From Pisaster brevispinus (Eukaryota > Echinodermata > Asteroidea > Forcipulatida > Asteriidae), in contig JAMKCF010000003.1 in NCBI GenBank assembly GCA_023634235.1, positions 8,134,742 to 8,198,741 on the forward strand: DNA of 64,000 bases, given 5' to 3'. The notes beneath the pieces are model-generated. The model did not search any database and had not been told where the DNA came from. It saw nothing but the letters and a program-made list of their open reading frames with translations. The stretch's first letter is position 1; every line of letters starts with the position of its first letter. The position numbers and the translations under genes are program-made. This document shows positions 23,801-34,900 of the stretch, one piece after another.

Positions 23801-26800
23801 TTGTTTGCATGGACCTTTTGTTTTGTGATATGATGCTGTACCATCACCATGTGGCTGGCCGGCTAGGCATGGCCACACCATGGAGGTAGCTTGCGTACTC
23901 CCTAGGTTACTAAAAAATTGCCCACAAAATGACATCACCCCAAAGGTATGCGACAAGGTATGCAATAAAATTCACGACATTGCAAATGAATTCGCAAACG
24001 TGTGCGCACATATTCGCGAATTGTTTCACGACATTGCACACGTGTGCGCACATATTCGCGAATTGTTTCACGACATTGCATACGTGTGCGCACATATTCG
24101 CGAATTGTTTCACGACATTGCATACGTGTGCGCACATATTCGCGAATTGTTTCACGACATTGCATACGTGTGCGCACATATTCGCGATAAATTTCGCGAC
24201 ATCGCATACGTATGCGCACACGTTTGCGATATGCGATGTCCCTTCAGGGCCACCATAGGCAGCCCATCCAACGTGTAATGTTCGTATTTCTGTAACTGAG
24301 CGTTAACCTACGTATAATAATATTAGTACACATGCAGATTAAGGACAGCGATTTTTTTTATCGTACCCATGGCCCATTGGTGCCAAAAACTATTTTTTCC
24401 AGAGCAGTTAGTTCAGTTTTGACAGCATTTATTATTTTGTGCTCTCGAAAATAAAGATAGCTGCTCTCGAAAAAAAGAAATCTGCTCTTGAAATATGAAA
24501 AATGCCTGCACTCAAAATTAAAAATAACTGCTTTTGAAAACTAATAATAAAATGCTCTTCAAAATAAACCACCGATGTCACTAACGGGCTTAGGTACAGT
24601 CGGTCTTGGCGGCGCAATAGACCGTGCAAGTCTCGCGCGTATTCGAACATTTTTGGGACCACTGTGGTCCCACGTACATTGCTTTAACGCGTTAAAGAAA
24701 CAAACTCACGCGCTTTAACGGATCCCAATGTTCGAATACGCGCGAGACTTGCACAGTCTATACTGTTGCGCACACATTTATTATGGAACGCACCTTGAAC
24801 AACTGTTGGATCCCATGGGATTTGGTCTGTGATTGTTGACTCTATGCCGTCATGGAACGCACCCCATGCTGCATGTGCAACGTTGTTGCTTGCATCAAAT
24901 GTCCACCTTGAACAAAAACAGTGAAAAATTGTATTCAAGGGCCTTTTGCAGATAAAGATTAAAGTTCACTTTATTTTGTTTATGTTGGCGATTTCTTCAG
25001 GCAGAAAAGATAAATTGAGCTGGGACTAATTTACTGAAAATTAATAACAATGATATTAACTGATCATTAAAAAACGTAATTAGGAATAACAACAACATTA
25101 GTTTGGTTGAAACCAGCGCATTCTTTACTTGTACACAGTCCCTGCTGAATCTTCAGCGAGTATTTCAGCGCCGTCTTCTTGTAGATCTCCCGGCAAACGA
25201 CTAAAACAGCACGGGGAATCGACGTCACAGTCGCCATAGTGGTCTGGGAAAAAAAACATGTTAGCAAGAACGAAATTTTAGAGAACTTAGATTCTTTGAT
25301 TTGGAAAATATGAAAAACAAACTATGACAATCCTTGTATGTAAAAAACGATGTAGTTTATCTGTTTATTACCTTGAAGTACGTCAGTGACAGAAATTGGC
25401 CATATGGTGTTAGCTTGATACCACCAGAAGCGTCTCCATCTTGCTCCGTCTAGCTCTATTACTTGGTACTCCATAGGCCTATCTACATAAAAGATAAAAC
25501 ACATTGTCCAATTATAGGGACAATGTAGGGGTTCTTGCCTTCTATTTTGTGCAACAATATTGACTGTTTTTCTATTTTCTTCTTCAATTGTATGACTTCT
25601 TTTGTTTTATGAAAAAAAGAAAGTTACGGCCAGATTGATTGGAACTTGTGGAATTGTGAGCTGGGCTGTCCATAGGCCTAGAAAATGCCTGGCAATCGCC
25701 TGCAAACAGACCAACATTCTGGTAAGGCACAATCACTATATTCAGATGAAAGACGCACTGTACATATAGATTCCGTTTTATCGAGATATCAGTGTGTATG
25801 GAAACTGAAACAATGTATGTGTACGTACGATACACGATGTACATTTATGAGTAAACTTTGTATTACCAGCTACCTAGCACAGTTACCTTACCATATAGAA
25901 GAGCTTTTCCCGGGCAACGGTCATTTTTCTGATCTATTACAGATGTAACCCAGTCACCGATTTGGTTGGGGCCAGAGTCCGGGTAAGAGCCGTAGTACAA
26001 AACAGTCATCTTGCTCTCAATAGAGCAAAATAGAGCTTTAGGAATAACAATAAAAATCAAATTAAACTTACGTCTACAATTATGCTTTAAAAAAAAAATG
26101 TAATCGTTGTATGAGAGTCAGTGGTGTAGAAGTAGTATATTGCGGGTACAACGATGGGAGATGGTGTTGTCTCTGAAAAGAGGCATTGCGTTTTTGATGT
26201 GCCGAAGGTAGGCCTACACGCTGCTCGTCTCAGGAGAACGCTGGGCTGCTGACGATAATGAGGCTCAGGGGATGCACATTTTGGGCGGGAAGGTTCCAAG
26301 GAGTTGCATTGTGCCTCTTGATGGCGCTATTGTGCCTAGATCTGCCATTGACATGTGTATGATATGGAGTTCAAAACAGAGGAAATATGGGTCGTGCAGT
26401 CGTTTTGCCTATGCCGTCGCGTCGTGCCGCCTCTCTTTGCAACGCCGTCGCCCATTGCGTCTTGCCGTCGCGTCGCTTGTTTTTCAATTGATTCTAAGAG
26501 AGGTTTTGGCTGCCGTGTTCCGTCGCGTCGCCCGTCGTGTCGCCCGTCGTGTCGTGGCGTCGCCCATTTTCTAATTACACATTTTCAAATTGTCTTCATC
26601 GACATAGGGAGAAGGTCTGTAACTGACAAAATTTGTAAAGCTATCGGGACGTCTTGAGTGCGTTCTGGTCCTATTATTTTGTATTTGATTGTCCTTCAAA
26701 AAAAGAGCGGTTCTAGGATACTCTCAACATTTTAATTATTACCTTTTTATGGCCGAATAGACATCGTAGATACAGGTTAACCCTCCGTGACACCATCGCT

Positions 26801-27852
26801 CACTTATTGAGTAACAGTAGTTAGTCCGCCATTTTTTTTTCAAACAATCTTAAAAATTCCAAGTTTTACAACTGCACCTAGCCAAATAGCATGCCAAATG
26901 CCTTATCACTACCCTGTGTTTGTTTTTAACTAACACAATCCAACATTGACCCGCTCTCCAGGAATTCCCATAGGAATTGTACAGCAATTACTCATTCTTG
27001 CTAAGTTGTGTACACAAAGGGCGTTAGTCAAAGAAATGGTTGATTGAGCAGAAAGAGACATGTGGGCTCATGTCAAAATACAATTTTGCTTGAATTGATT
27101 TTGTTTAGTAAAAAGGGTCTATATCTAATGCTTTGGCTGATTTAAAAGTGATTGGATGATTTAAAAGTGGTTTGGTTCTTCACAGAAATGTATAACACGC
27201 TAAAATCAAACTGTTACTCAACAAGTAAGGCATGGCGAAATGTTGTGGATTTGTTTTTGATGGTGTCACGCAGAGTTAATAACTATTTCACACTGGTGTT
27301 CTAAAAGACGACAAATGTGCGTTGCGTCGTGCCGTCGCGTCCCCTGTGCCGTCGCCCATCGCAATTCAAAAGAGGAAAACCGATTAGAAAATGGGAGAGA
27401 AGGCGCAACGGGTGACGCAACGGGCGATGCCGCGACGGGCGACGGCACAACGCGACGGACTTATTTGAAAAACCACTGTGAAAATCAATTGAAAAACTTG
27501 CAACGCAACAGGCGATTGCACGACGCGACGGTTGACGCCACAGGCGACGCGACGCATGTTTTCGTCTTTACACCATACAAAAGAGTATAATTATTGGTTG
27601 CACCCACAAGTTCGAAACGTTTATTTGGTTCTTACAAAATGTGAACAAGTTGCAACCCAACTCCACTCCACAATAAACCTAGGGAGATTTGATTGACATT
27701 GGTTTAATTTGTCAGAATCAGTGAACTTAAAGATGTAAATTACCAATTAGTTACTGTTTTTCCAGCGGTTATTACAATACATAAATTGTATAAGTTGTTC
27801 ACTTACCCAATAGAACCATAGTCACTGCTGCCAAAAGCCGTGAGCCAGCCAT
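20824..27852 (-). CDS. Gene B: secreted 284-residue paralogue of gene A (7 exons)
   Basis: Exons in transcript order are 27807-27852, 25892-26035, 25372-25482, 25129-25243, 24794-24906, 21421-21666 and 20824-20903. They total 855 bp, in frame to TGA. Exon lengths equal those of gene A except exon 6, which is one codon shorter. The signal peptide core is LLAAVTMVLLALFCS, starting MAGSRL. YYGSYPDSGP, RWRRFWWYQ, HYGDCDVD, NVAHAAWGAFHDG and the four-cysteine EGF-like tail are all kept, while the region after GVDLL in exon 6 differs most. One extra cysteine (SPCC for SPYC) lies in exon 4. Conserved exons beside diverged introns suggest that both copies are under purifying selection. The family is not recognised. 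A TATA box lies 51 bp upstream of the ATG. Confidence 0.82.
22745..23338 (+). pseudogene. Decayed non-LTR retrotransposon reverse transcriptase fragment
   Basis: The frame includes FLDISKCFDTIDHDLL and, farther on, GVPQGSVLGP, both hallmark reverse-transcriptase blocks of LINE elements. A frameshift after GPSF, a second one before the FVDD catalytic-type block near 23065, and further stops show that it is dead. The C-terminal part reaches RYLGVEVD near 23300-23325 and is cut at a TA by the foldback element. Jockey/CR1-like affinity is likely but unproven. It lies in intron 6 of gene B. Confidence 0.8.
23341..24255. mobile_element. Foldback DNA element, long TIRs with internal 42-bp tandem repeats, TA target duplication
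   Basis: It begins TGGTGGCCCTGAAGGGACAT and ends with the reverse complement, flanked by TA at 23339-23340 and 24256-24257. The left arm (23341-23611, ~271 bp) and right arm (23944-24255, ~312 bp) are nearly identical. They differ by one 42-bp unit containing CGCGAATATGTGCGCACACG (four marks left, five right). The 42-bp period keeps several frames open (CNVVKQFANMCAH-type peptides), which are artefacts. The ~330-bp centre shows no transposase. It is inserted in a dead LINE copy within intron 6 of gene B. The arm identity suggests recent activity or arm homogenisation. Confidence 0.88.
24612..24771. repeat. Hairpin MITE in intron 5 of gene B
   Basis: The left arm GCGCAATAGACCGTGCAAGT, CTCGCGCGTATTCGAACAT is mirrored by ATGTTCGAATACGCGCGAG, ACTTGCACAGTCTA. 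A second small palindrome (GGGACCACTGTGGTCCCA) and TTAACGCGTTAA sit in the loop. It ends only 23 bp from exon 5 (24794-24906), close to the donor site. Confidence 0.7.
26395..26572. repeat. GC-rich CGTCG-type simple repeat, intron 1 of gene B
   Basis: Words such as GTCGCGTCGTGCCGCC and CGTCGTGTCGCCCGTCG repeat, ending at CCCATTTTCTAATT. It corresponds to 14425-14665 in gene A. Confidence 0.7.
27312..27560. repeat. Inverted pair of CGTCG-type repeats (foldback), intron 1 of gene B
   Basis: The left block (GCGTTGCGTCGTGCCGTCGC) and right block (GCGACGGGCGACGGCACAACG and similar) are complementary. ATTAGAAAATGGG between them is the reverse complement of the CCCATTTTCTAAT end of the other CGTCG blocks. 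This suggests that one foldback family seeded all three sites. Confidence 0.6.
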
Positions 27853-27902
27853 TTTATTGTACTCAGTTTGAAGCTGCACACTCAGAAATCAACCAAATGC
27901 AA

Positions 27903-27909
27903 CTTATAC
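27903..27909 (-). promoter_or_regulatory. TATA box of gene B
   Basis: The minus strand reads GTATAAG 51 bp upstream of the ATG, with a TCTGAGTGTGCAGC stretch about 25-30 bp further on as a plausible start region. The 5' leader would then be about 20-25 nt. Confidence 0.5.
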
Positions 27910-28669
27910 AATGAAGCAACACCCACAGTAATGGCTAAGTACACCCTACACAGCTGATATACTACAGATTTTGTAGACCCGAAATAATGGCGTGAATAAC
28001 CCTGCAGGCAATGCAAGGTATGGATTTATTGCGTGGAATGGTTAATTATCAAACACAAATTTGATGATTAGATATTAGTTACCCCAAGGATGAGTCAAAT
28101 TAGTTTGATCGTTCCCGCTGCATGTAAAGAGTAACAAAATCAATACATTTATCGTTACATTTAATATTACTTCGATCGGCTCCGGAAAACAAACCTTCAA
28201 CAGGATCTTTGTGCAGTTTATTTAACAACCTGAACATATTGGACTCTTTATCGTGTATTGAAATCAGATGTGTATTACGGAGCTCCAAAAGGGACAAATA
28301 AAAAATTAAATTTTCGAGGGAATGGAGCAGTCTTAATTTTTTTTTACCCTTTAATTTTTTGTTACATGTCCCTTTATGTCCTCCGTATTGTACATTTGTG
28401 CGTGTTTATTGAAAACTTATTGGTATTTGATACTTGTATGCAAACCAGAAATAGCACATTAACGCGAGAACGAGAAATCAAAACAAGTCCAACAAGGCTA
28501 ACGAGCAGCGTAGCCGCAGGTGGGCATGGGGGCATGCCCCCCCTCCATTTTCCAGGGCCCCCAGGTGCCTCGCAAAAAATTCAAGATAAATTATGCCCTA
28601 AATAAATCTCCTCGTGATGATTCAATGCAATTTCTAAGTGTATTGTTTGGTGTAATACAAACTCAAAAA

Positions 28670-28727
28670 AGAGTTAGTGGCCTGACGTTTCGACCCTAGC
28701 AGAGTCTTTCTCGAACGTCAGGCCACT
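28670..28727. repeat. Short perfect-stem hairpin
   Basis: AGTGGCCTGACGTTTCGACC faces TCGAACGTCAGGCCACTTAC around an AGCAGAGTC loop. It is probably a dispersed palindromic element. Confidence 0.55.
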
Positions 28728-29339
28728 TACTATTGTTTTCATTCATACCATAGGTCCTTTTGGTTGGTAAGCAGTTTGCAACAGCTAATACTATTTTTCA
28801 GTAATACAAACTCATTCACTTTTTGAAATAACCAATGTTTGTTTGTACAAGGTTAACTCTTTTTTCTCAGTGGTGTGACTATAGTGCCCTTATTATTGGC
28901 CAGCAAAATTGCCATCATGAAACATGACTTAGCAATTTTCTTGCGCGTTCGCAATTTTGATTCACTTTAAATGCTGCAAACAATTTTACTAAATTCGACG
29001 TTTGTCACCGATTGGTTATAATTGCCGCACTTTTGCCGTGTGAAAATCATTTTAGTTCGACACGGCAAAAGTTGCGACGTTTAGCGCGGGCCATTTTTAT
29101 TAGAAACACATTGAAAAAGAATGCATGGTTGAACATTGCATGCAATGTCTATCACTTCGTTCTTGGTTGTTTTTCAAGAATTCTCCATTATTATGTTTAC
29201 TGTGTACAATATTGTTGGGCTGATCATGGGGTTTCCTCGTTTAAAAAGTAGGGCAGGGGTGTGTAGCCCTCACATCCACGCTGGATTCACGCTGATTGCA
29301 ATAAAGGTTGTATATTTAGCCTTCTCTTAATTAACCATG

Positions 29340-29745
29340 CTTTGAGCGAAGGATTACCTTGAGATGTTCGACATTGACACCAACAAATATGATGTAAAGC
29401 AATCGATCCAAGAGTCATCGACGGATTGCATAGTTCCGTTGTCTTCACATTTGGTGGTTAAAGGCAGGGTATACTTGTCAAAGACCAGTATCCTCACTTG
29501 GTGTATCCCAACAAATGCTCAAAATAACAACAAACCTGTGAAAATTGGGGCTCAATTGGTCATCAAAATTGCAAGAAAATGATGAAAGAGCAATTACTCT
29601 TTTCTATAGATTTGTGTGCTTCCAGATGCCTGAGAAAGGCATCATGCCTGAAGCCTTTCTCAGATTCAAAAGTTTTGGTGAAACATTACCTTTTTATCTA
29701 AAACTACATTTTACTTCTAACAAAGTTTTATAATATCAACAGCTC
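29340..29745. repeat. Dispersed repeat, family R1
   Basis: ATACTTGTCAAAGACCAGTA, CCTCACTTGGTGTATCCCAA, AACCTGTGAAAATTGGGGCTC and CTGAAGCCTTTCTCAGATTC recur in reverse orientation at 48785-49020 (CATGAAGCCTTTC, ATACTGGTCTTTGACAATTAC). The fragment TTACCAAAGGTGTCCAGTGTC at 220-240 looks like its terminus. No protein is encoded. Confidence 0.6.
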
Positions 29746-29904
29746 TCAAGTGATCTTTAAGTTAGTTTTTAGGGTCATTAATTTGTGGAGTAATTACCAA
29801 AGGTATATTCCTCCTTTAAATTCTCTTTAATGATTGGTGGTCATTGTGTGTTTTGTGTGGCATACTGGCATCAACTTGATTGCCAATATTACTAAAATAG
29901 AAGT

Positions 29905-30058
29905 TATCGAGTAATAAACTACAAGGGAAAACTGACTGGGTAAATTCTAAATAATTTGGATAAGAACAAAGACAAATTGACTGGAGGGGGATTTGAACCT
30001 GCGACCCCCGGTTTAACGTGCCGGCGCTCTACCAACCAACTTAGCTACCTAGCCCTAT
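29905..30058 (-). mobile_element. tRNA-derived SINE, family B
   Basis: The minus strand has a tRNA-like head (GGGCTAGGTAGCTAAGTTGG, GAGCGCCGGCACGTTAAACC, B box GGTTCAAATCCCC) followed by a body with TTACCCAGTCAGTTTTCC. The GTTAA anticodon-loop region suggests a tRNA-Asn-like source. Family members are at 6985 and 41020. Confidence 0.7.
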
Positions 30059-30149
30059 GTTGGCAGTCTCCCTATTAAGTTGTCGATATCTTTGTTCGGG
30101 GTTGCAAGTCAGAAGCCATCAACCTGTAACTGCCGTGAAGCCAGGGATC

Positions 30150-30660
30150 ACACCCAAGTTAGGCTCATATGATTTTAGTAGGATGAAGTTGTTACCAGAA
30201 ATCTTTAAGTTGGCGGGGCAGCATTGTACTCCCCCCCCCCCCTAATGTGCAAACTCAATAAACATCTCCGATGGTCCTGTATAGTTGGTCAGGGTCCTCT
30301 TAATTAAAGATTTTTCACTGAACTGAAAGTGGAAAAATTGATTTCGCAAACCCAAAAAATGGAAGGCGACTGATTAACGAAACTAAGTTCTATTTAGGTT
30401 TATTCACTGAACTTGTATCTGGACATTTTACTTATATATTATATCATTAAATAACTGTTTTATAAAAACAGGTTAGTATATATTATATATCAACGATTCT
30501 GCTTGTCAAGTTTTGTTTACTGAACTAAAGGCAGCATACACAACATTAAATCTATCTATCAATACGCCTGCCCTTAGACCTCAGATAAATATATAGAAGA
30601 GAAGGTTTCCTACCAGTGATGATGGCGAGAACTTGAATCACTTCGTTCGGAACAAGACAA
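30150..30660 (-). pseudogene. Truncated duplicate of the PAN gene 3' end
   Basis: TTAAGTTGGCGGGGCAGCAT (near 30210) and GGTCCTGTATAGTTGGTCAG (near 30273) recur at about 31050-31135. The segment 30595-30645 matches the last codons of the PAN gene at 31355-31405. In this copy the frame reads SSSRHHHW and then hits TAG where the intact gene has a second Trp. Only the 3' end was copied. Confidence 0.65.
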
Positions 30661-31335
30661 GATAGGGAGCTTCACCATTTTAAAGAAATAAACGTTTTCA
30701 ACATCGACATTATTATTCATGATCTATATTTAGGGTCAAATTTAAATCGAATGTTCTTTGAGTGGGACATGTACGTGACATCATATGGGGGAGATTACAC
30801 TTTTTGTACAATTTATGTACACTACATCTTACTAGCTGTTTGGAGTTTTAAAATGAATTATATCTAGCTGTTTGTCGATCATGTTACCCAAATTTTTACT
30901 TTAAAAATAAAGAGTATACAATCCCCCAGAAAATTTTGCAGTCCTTGTCCTTGGTGTTCCATAAGAGTGTTCTGTTTTGATATTTGAATGATTTCACTTG
31001 TTGTGCTGTTAGGCTCATATGATTTTAGGATGAAGTTGTCATCAGAAATCTTTAAGTTGGCGGGGCAGCATTGTACTTTCCCTGCTAAAGTGCAAATTCA
31101 ATAAACATCTCCGACGGTCCTGTATAGTTGGTCAGGGTCCTCTTCAGGCAGATATCACTATAGATAAATTGTTTACCAAAGCCTAGTAATTACCGTGCGT
31201 TTGGTTCCAAATTAGACTCGTCAGATAGACCATGTCGGGTACATTAGACTTGCAGGGCACCATTGAATAATAATGGCATCTTGTACAGATGACTCACATC
31301 ACAGCTTGTGCAGGGCAGGTATGACTGGCGGATTG

Positions 31336-31851
31336 TCAGACACCAAATACCAGAGAAGAGAAGGTTTCCCACCAGTGATGATGGTGAGAACTTGAATGTC
31401 TCTGTGAGTGACTACTCATGCCTGGTGGTCGAGATCTGGACGTCTTTGACCGAGACTTGGTGGTCTGAGTGGGTGCTTTGGTAGTCATTGATGGGGAACT
31501 ATCCCGGTAGCAACCGTTCTTGAGACCTGCATCACCGATTTCTGCCCCAGCATCAAAGTACACACTACCACAGTCTATAATGAAGTCATCAGAATACTGA
31601 GCCCTGGTAGCATTGTTTAACTCACACTGATGATTGTCAATGTTGTAATTGACTGAGTGGCACTGAGGATCAGCATGGCAATAACTCACACATAGGACAT
31701 GAGAATGGGCTTCTGTTTGTTCATAGGAAACTTGCTGCAACTTTCTATTTTCTGCAGAAACAAACTGTCTCACCAGCTGGTTAAATACCTGACAAGATGT
31801 AGAGCCTTGAATTGCAAGTGCAACACCAAGTAGTACCAAAACGTATTCCAT
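31336..31851 (-). CDS. Secreted small PAN/apple-domain-like protein, 171 residues
   Basis: This is a single open frame from ATG to TGA. Residues 1-19 are a signal peptide (VLVLLGVALAIQGSTS). Residues ~20-98 resemble a short PAN/apple fold, with cysteines at 54, 58, 64, 76 and 94 and the pattern SHVLCVSYCHADPQCHSVNYN. A Thr/Ser/Lys/Arg-rich linker (~118-150) and a histidine cluster with SSSHHHHWWETF near the end follow. PAN modules bind proteins or sugars in secreted factors. No splice signals are needed, but a downstream exon cannot be excluded. A broken duplicate of the 3' end lies 0.7 kb downstream. Confidence 0.72.
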   Translation of the reverse strand: MEYVLVLLGVALAIQGSTSCQVFNQLVRQFVSAENRKLQQVSYEQTEAHSHVLCVSYCHADPQCHSVNYNIDNHQCELNNATRAQYSDDFIIDCGSVYFDAGAEIGDAGLKNGCYRDSSPSMTTKAPTQTTKSRSKTSRSRPPGMSSHSQRHSSSHHHHWWETFSSLVFGV

Positions 31852-31999
31852 GCTAATTGTTAAAATCTTGAGTTGAAAATGTAGTTGATAGATATTAAAA
31901 TTGGCTTCGCTGATGAGTGGTAGATATTGGAGAAATCAAAAGTGATGTTACTGTCTGGTAGCAGCGAGATAGGTATCTGTCCACTCGGATCAGATTGTT

Positions 32000-34900
32000 T
32001 TGTTTTAGTACAAATCACAATTTAACCTTAAAACACGTCTCCGCTCCTAGTAGGTAATTAAAAGCCACTCTGCTTTACTTCCAAGGCAATTGAAAGAGTT
32101 GGACTCTCAGCCAAGTTTAATCTCACTAGCCTATGGCAGCCAATTAAGATTTGAAGGACATCATATTTATTGACGTCAGCAATACGTATCCCAGTTGACC
32201 TTAAAGTTAGTAGTGAGTTTACATGTGGTTTTCAAGCCTGTCCTTTATGACCATGCTTTAAGCCTGTCAGTCAGATGTTATCAATAAACATTTAGTTCTC
32301 TCTTACGTGTTAATTACAAGTGGAATAATTTATTATAACCATATCAAATGTGACCATGACTTATAAAAAATTCTATATTGCATCAGCTTAAAGCAATTAT
32401 AATAATAAATACAATTGTAAATGTTCTAGCTTTGAATATTGTACCAATCGGTTGAAGTGAGGTTTGAGTGAAAACCAGTTTTGTTTTGTCAGGATTTGTT
32501 GCGCTCAATCACATTGGGCTTATTTGGATTGCGGCTATCAAAAGAATCAATTATATATCTGGGGTTTTCAATGTTGCTTACTTTGTGAGTATTTCAGATG
32601 GAACTATTTTTTTCTGACAAAAAGGTGCTGGTGTGAGTTTTATAATCAGTCAGCTACCAGATTGAAATTAAAGTAAGTCTCCATCAGGACTGACATTAGT
32701 ATCTATGTAACAAATTAAACAACCAAACAAACGAAAAAACTGACAGATGTATTGAAAAACTTGTGACAATTTAATAAATAAGGCTGCATTGAGTTTTTAA
32801 GGGTATTAGTGCCATTCATCCATGCATCGTAATAAAATCAAATCAGAGCAAAGTATCCTGTATTTTAACAGCTTTTAACTCCTCAAAACAGACTACTTTA
32901 AGCTTTTAATTACGTATCCCTTCAAAACAGGTGCCCTAATTCGGCCATGATGCTGAAGCATCTTTGATAACTAAAATGAGAACACTCAGAGATTAATCAA
33001 CCAGAAACATGTAGAGCAGGACAGAAAATAAAGACCAGTAGGCCTACTGCCTTACTCTTAAGGATCTATATAGAAACTATTATTAAACCAGTTGCATTGA
33101 TATTGAAGAACCTGGTATGGTAGCCAATTAGATACCAAGGCTATCATCTACAGCAAGAAAGCCCAGTAGATTCTGTAGACAACACTCTACATGAGCCAAG
33201 CCCTAATAAATATCACTGGTGTTTACTGGCGACGCAACTCACAGAAGCGTACCACCATGAAGATTATTGATTTATATCCGTTTATGGAAACAGCGTGTGG
33301 TAGAGAGTTACTTTATTCAAGTATCAAGGTTGAGGAAAGTTTTGGGATTGTTCATAACAGTTATATTATAAGTAGTCAATGAAATTTAAAACTTATGAAG
33401 GCAGCATTTTGTATAATAATTATAACTCACATGATCACTATTTTGTTTAACAATTTTGAACATTTAAAAAGGCGGTCATTGTCACGAAGTGAAGTTTCGG
33501 TCAAATTAAACTGACATTATACCAAAAAATGTACTTTTAGGAGGCCACAAACAATATTTATGACCCTGGAAATTCAACATGTTTTTGTACCTTTTGTAGA
33601 ATAGTCCTAAATACCCCGAACTTTTTGTAGAAGTGCAATTTACCGGTAGAGCCTTATCCTTCTACGTGTTTGGTCAATAAAGGGAAGACTCAATGTTTGG
33701 CAAGATGAAAAAGTTACTTCGTCTCTTAAAGGAGCCCATCAAAAAACAGGTCACCTTATGAGTATGATAGCTTCCTTTATGATTTCTGCCCCGCCCCCCC
33801 CCCCCCAACAGACCCAACCCGCCCGAACGCACTACTACAGCTTAGTTAACTTATAGTTGTACCTTGTACACACTCACAATGCTGGATCGAGGCTAGTCAA
33901 GTTTTTAGGTAGAATTACTCGTGCTCCTCATATCACCCCTACCTGCACTGGCTGTAGTGCATTGTCCTGATGTATGCTTGACCTTGTTATCTTGCTCAAA
34001 GAAGTGTGATAGGTGTTCAAAGATGCTTTAATTTGTTATTGCCGACATAGTTCACCAGTACAACATGAGGTAAACGTTTCGATGATCGTGAGGTGACCTG
34101 ACTAAAGAGGGCGCTACACAAAACTTTGCGTGGCAATTTCATGTTATGGTTCAAAATTCCTGAAAGTAACAAGTCCTTCTTTCAAAGTCCTTTGTTTTTA
34201 GCCATCTGAAGTAGACCACTGGGCCATAAAATGTCCCCACCCGCACACACAAGAGTGTGTAAACACCTGCAATGTGGGGTCTCACTATTGTACTATAGGA
34301 TAGGGTGCAGTACACTAAATAGGCCAAAATTCATGCGCCAAGCTGATTATCATAATTTGTAGGCCCTCAAATTCTTTTGAATAAAAACATTTTAGGGGTC
34401 ATGCAATTAATAGACTGTGTAATTATAACAATGTATCACAACCTGGGGGCACTGTGCTTCAACTTTTGAGAAGATTTGATAAATCTAGGCTTTAAAGTTG
34501 GTTCTATTAGACTTGGGAATGGGAGGAATGCCTCATGGAATCTGGCTGGGAGTCGGTTTGGGAAAATCACATTTTCGGGGGTGTTTTTTGTTCTAGGGTA
34601 ATTAGCAAAAATTCCAAACGGCTGACCTACCAAATATTGAAAAGAAATTTGAAGTTTAGTTGTCTGAAAATATATCCGAGTGGTTTTCAAGAGGCTGAGA
34701 GACTTAGAGTATTTTTGAATATTTAGCATTTAGCATTGGGAGTTTATTTAGAGTGGTGCGCCCTTAGGAATTGCCACTGATATATAATAGCGCCCTCGTG
34801 TGCACAATTTAGGCCAACGCCCCACCCCCTTGTTTTTGGATTCAATTATTATTTTTGGAGGGATATGTTTCGAGCAGTGAGCCGAGAAGGCCATTCTGAA

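Larger units (their letters stand above)
18990..27965. repeat. Segmental duplication, copy B (gene B and flanks)
   Basis: It starts at GAGGATAAACGATGG near 18990, about 330 bp upstream of the end of copy A, and runs to the gene B 5' flank (TAAGTACACCCTACACAGCT near 27935). Order and orientation match copy A. Within it, the LINE fragment, the foldback element and a hairpin are additions not seen in A. Confidence 0.75.

Noticed and set aside
23243..24278. Open frames with CNVVKQFANMCAH or CAHIRELFHDIAYV repeats
   Set aside because: They come from 42-bp repeats in the arms of the foldback element and appear on both strands.
28100..28297. 65-residue minus-strand frame with LLNKLHKDPVEGLFSG
   Set aside because: It could be a transposase or LINE scrap, but no catalytic motif or second block is present.
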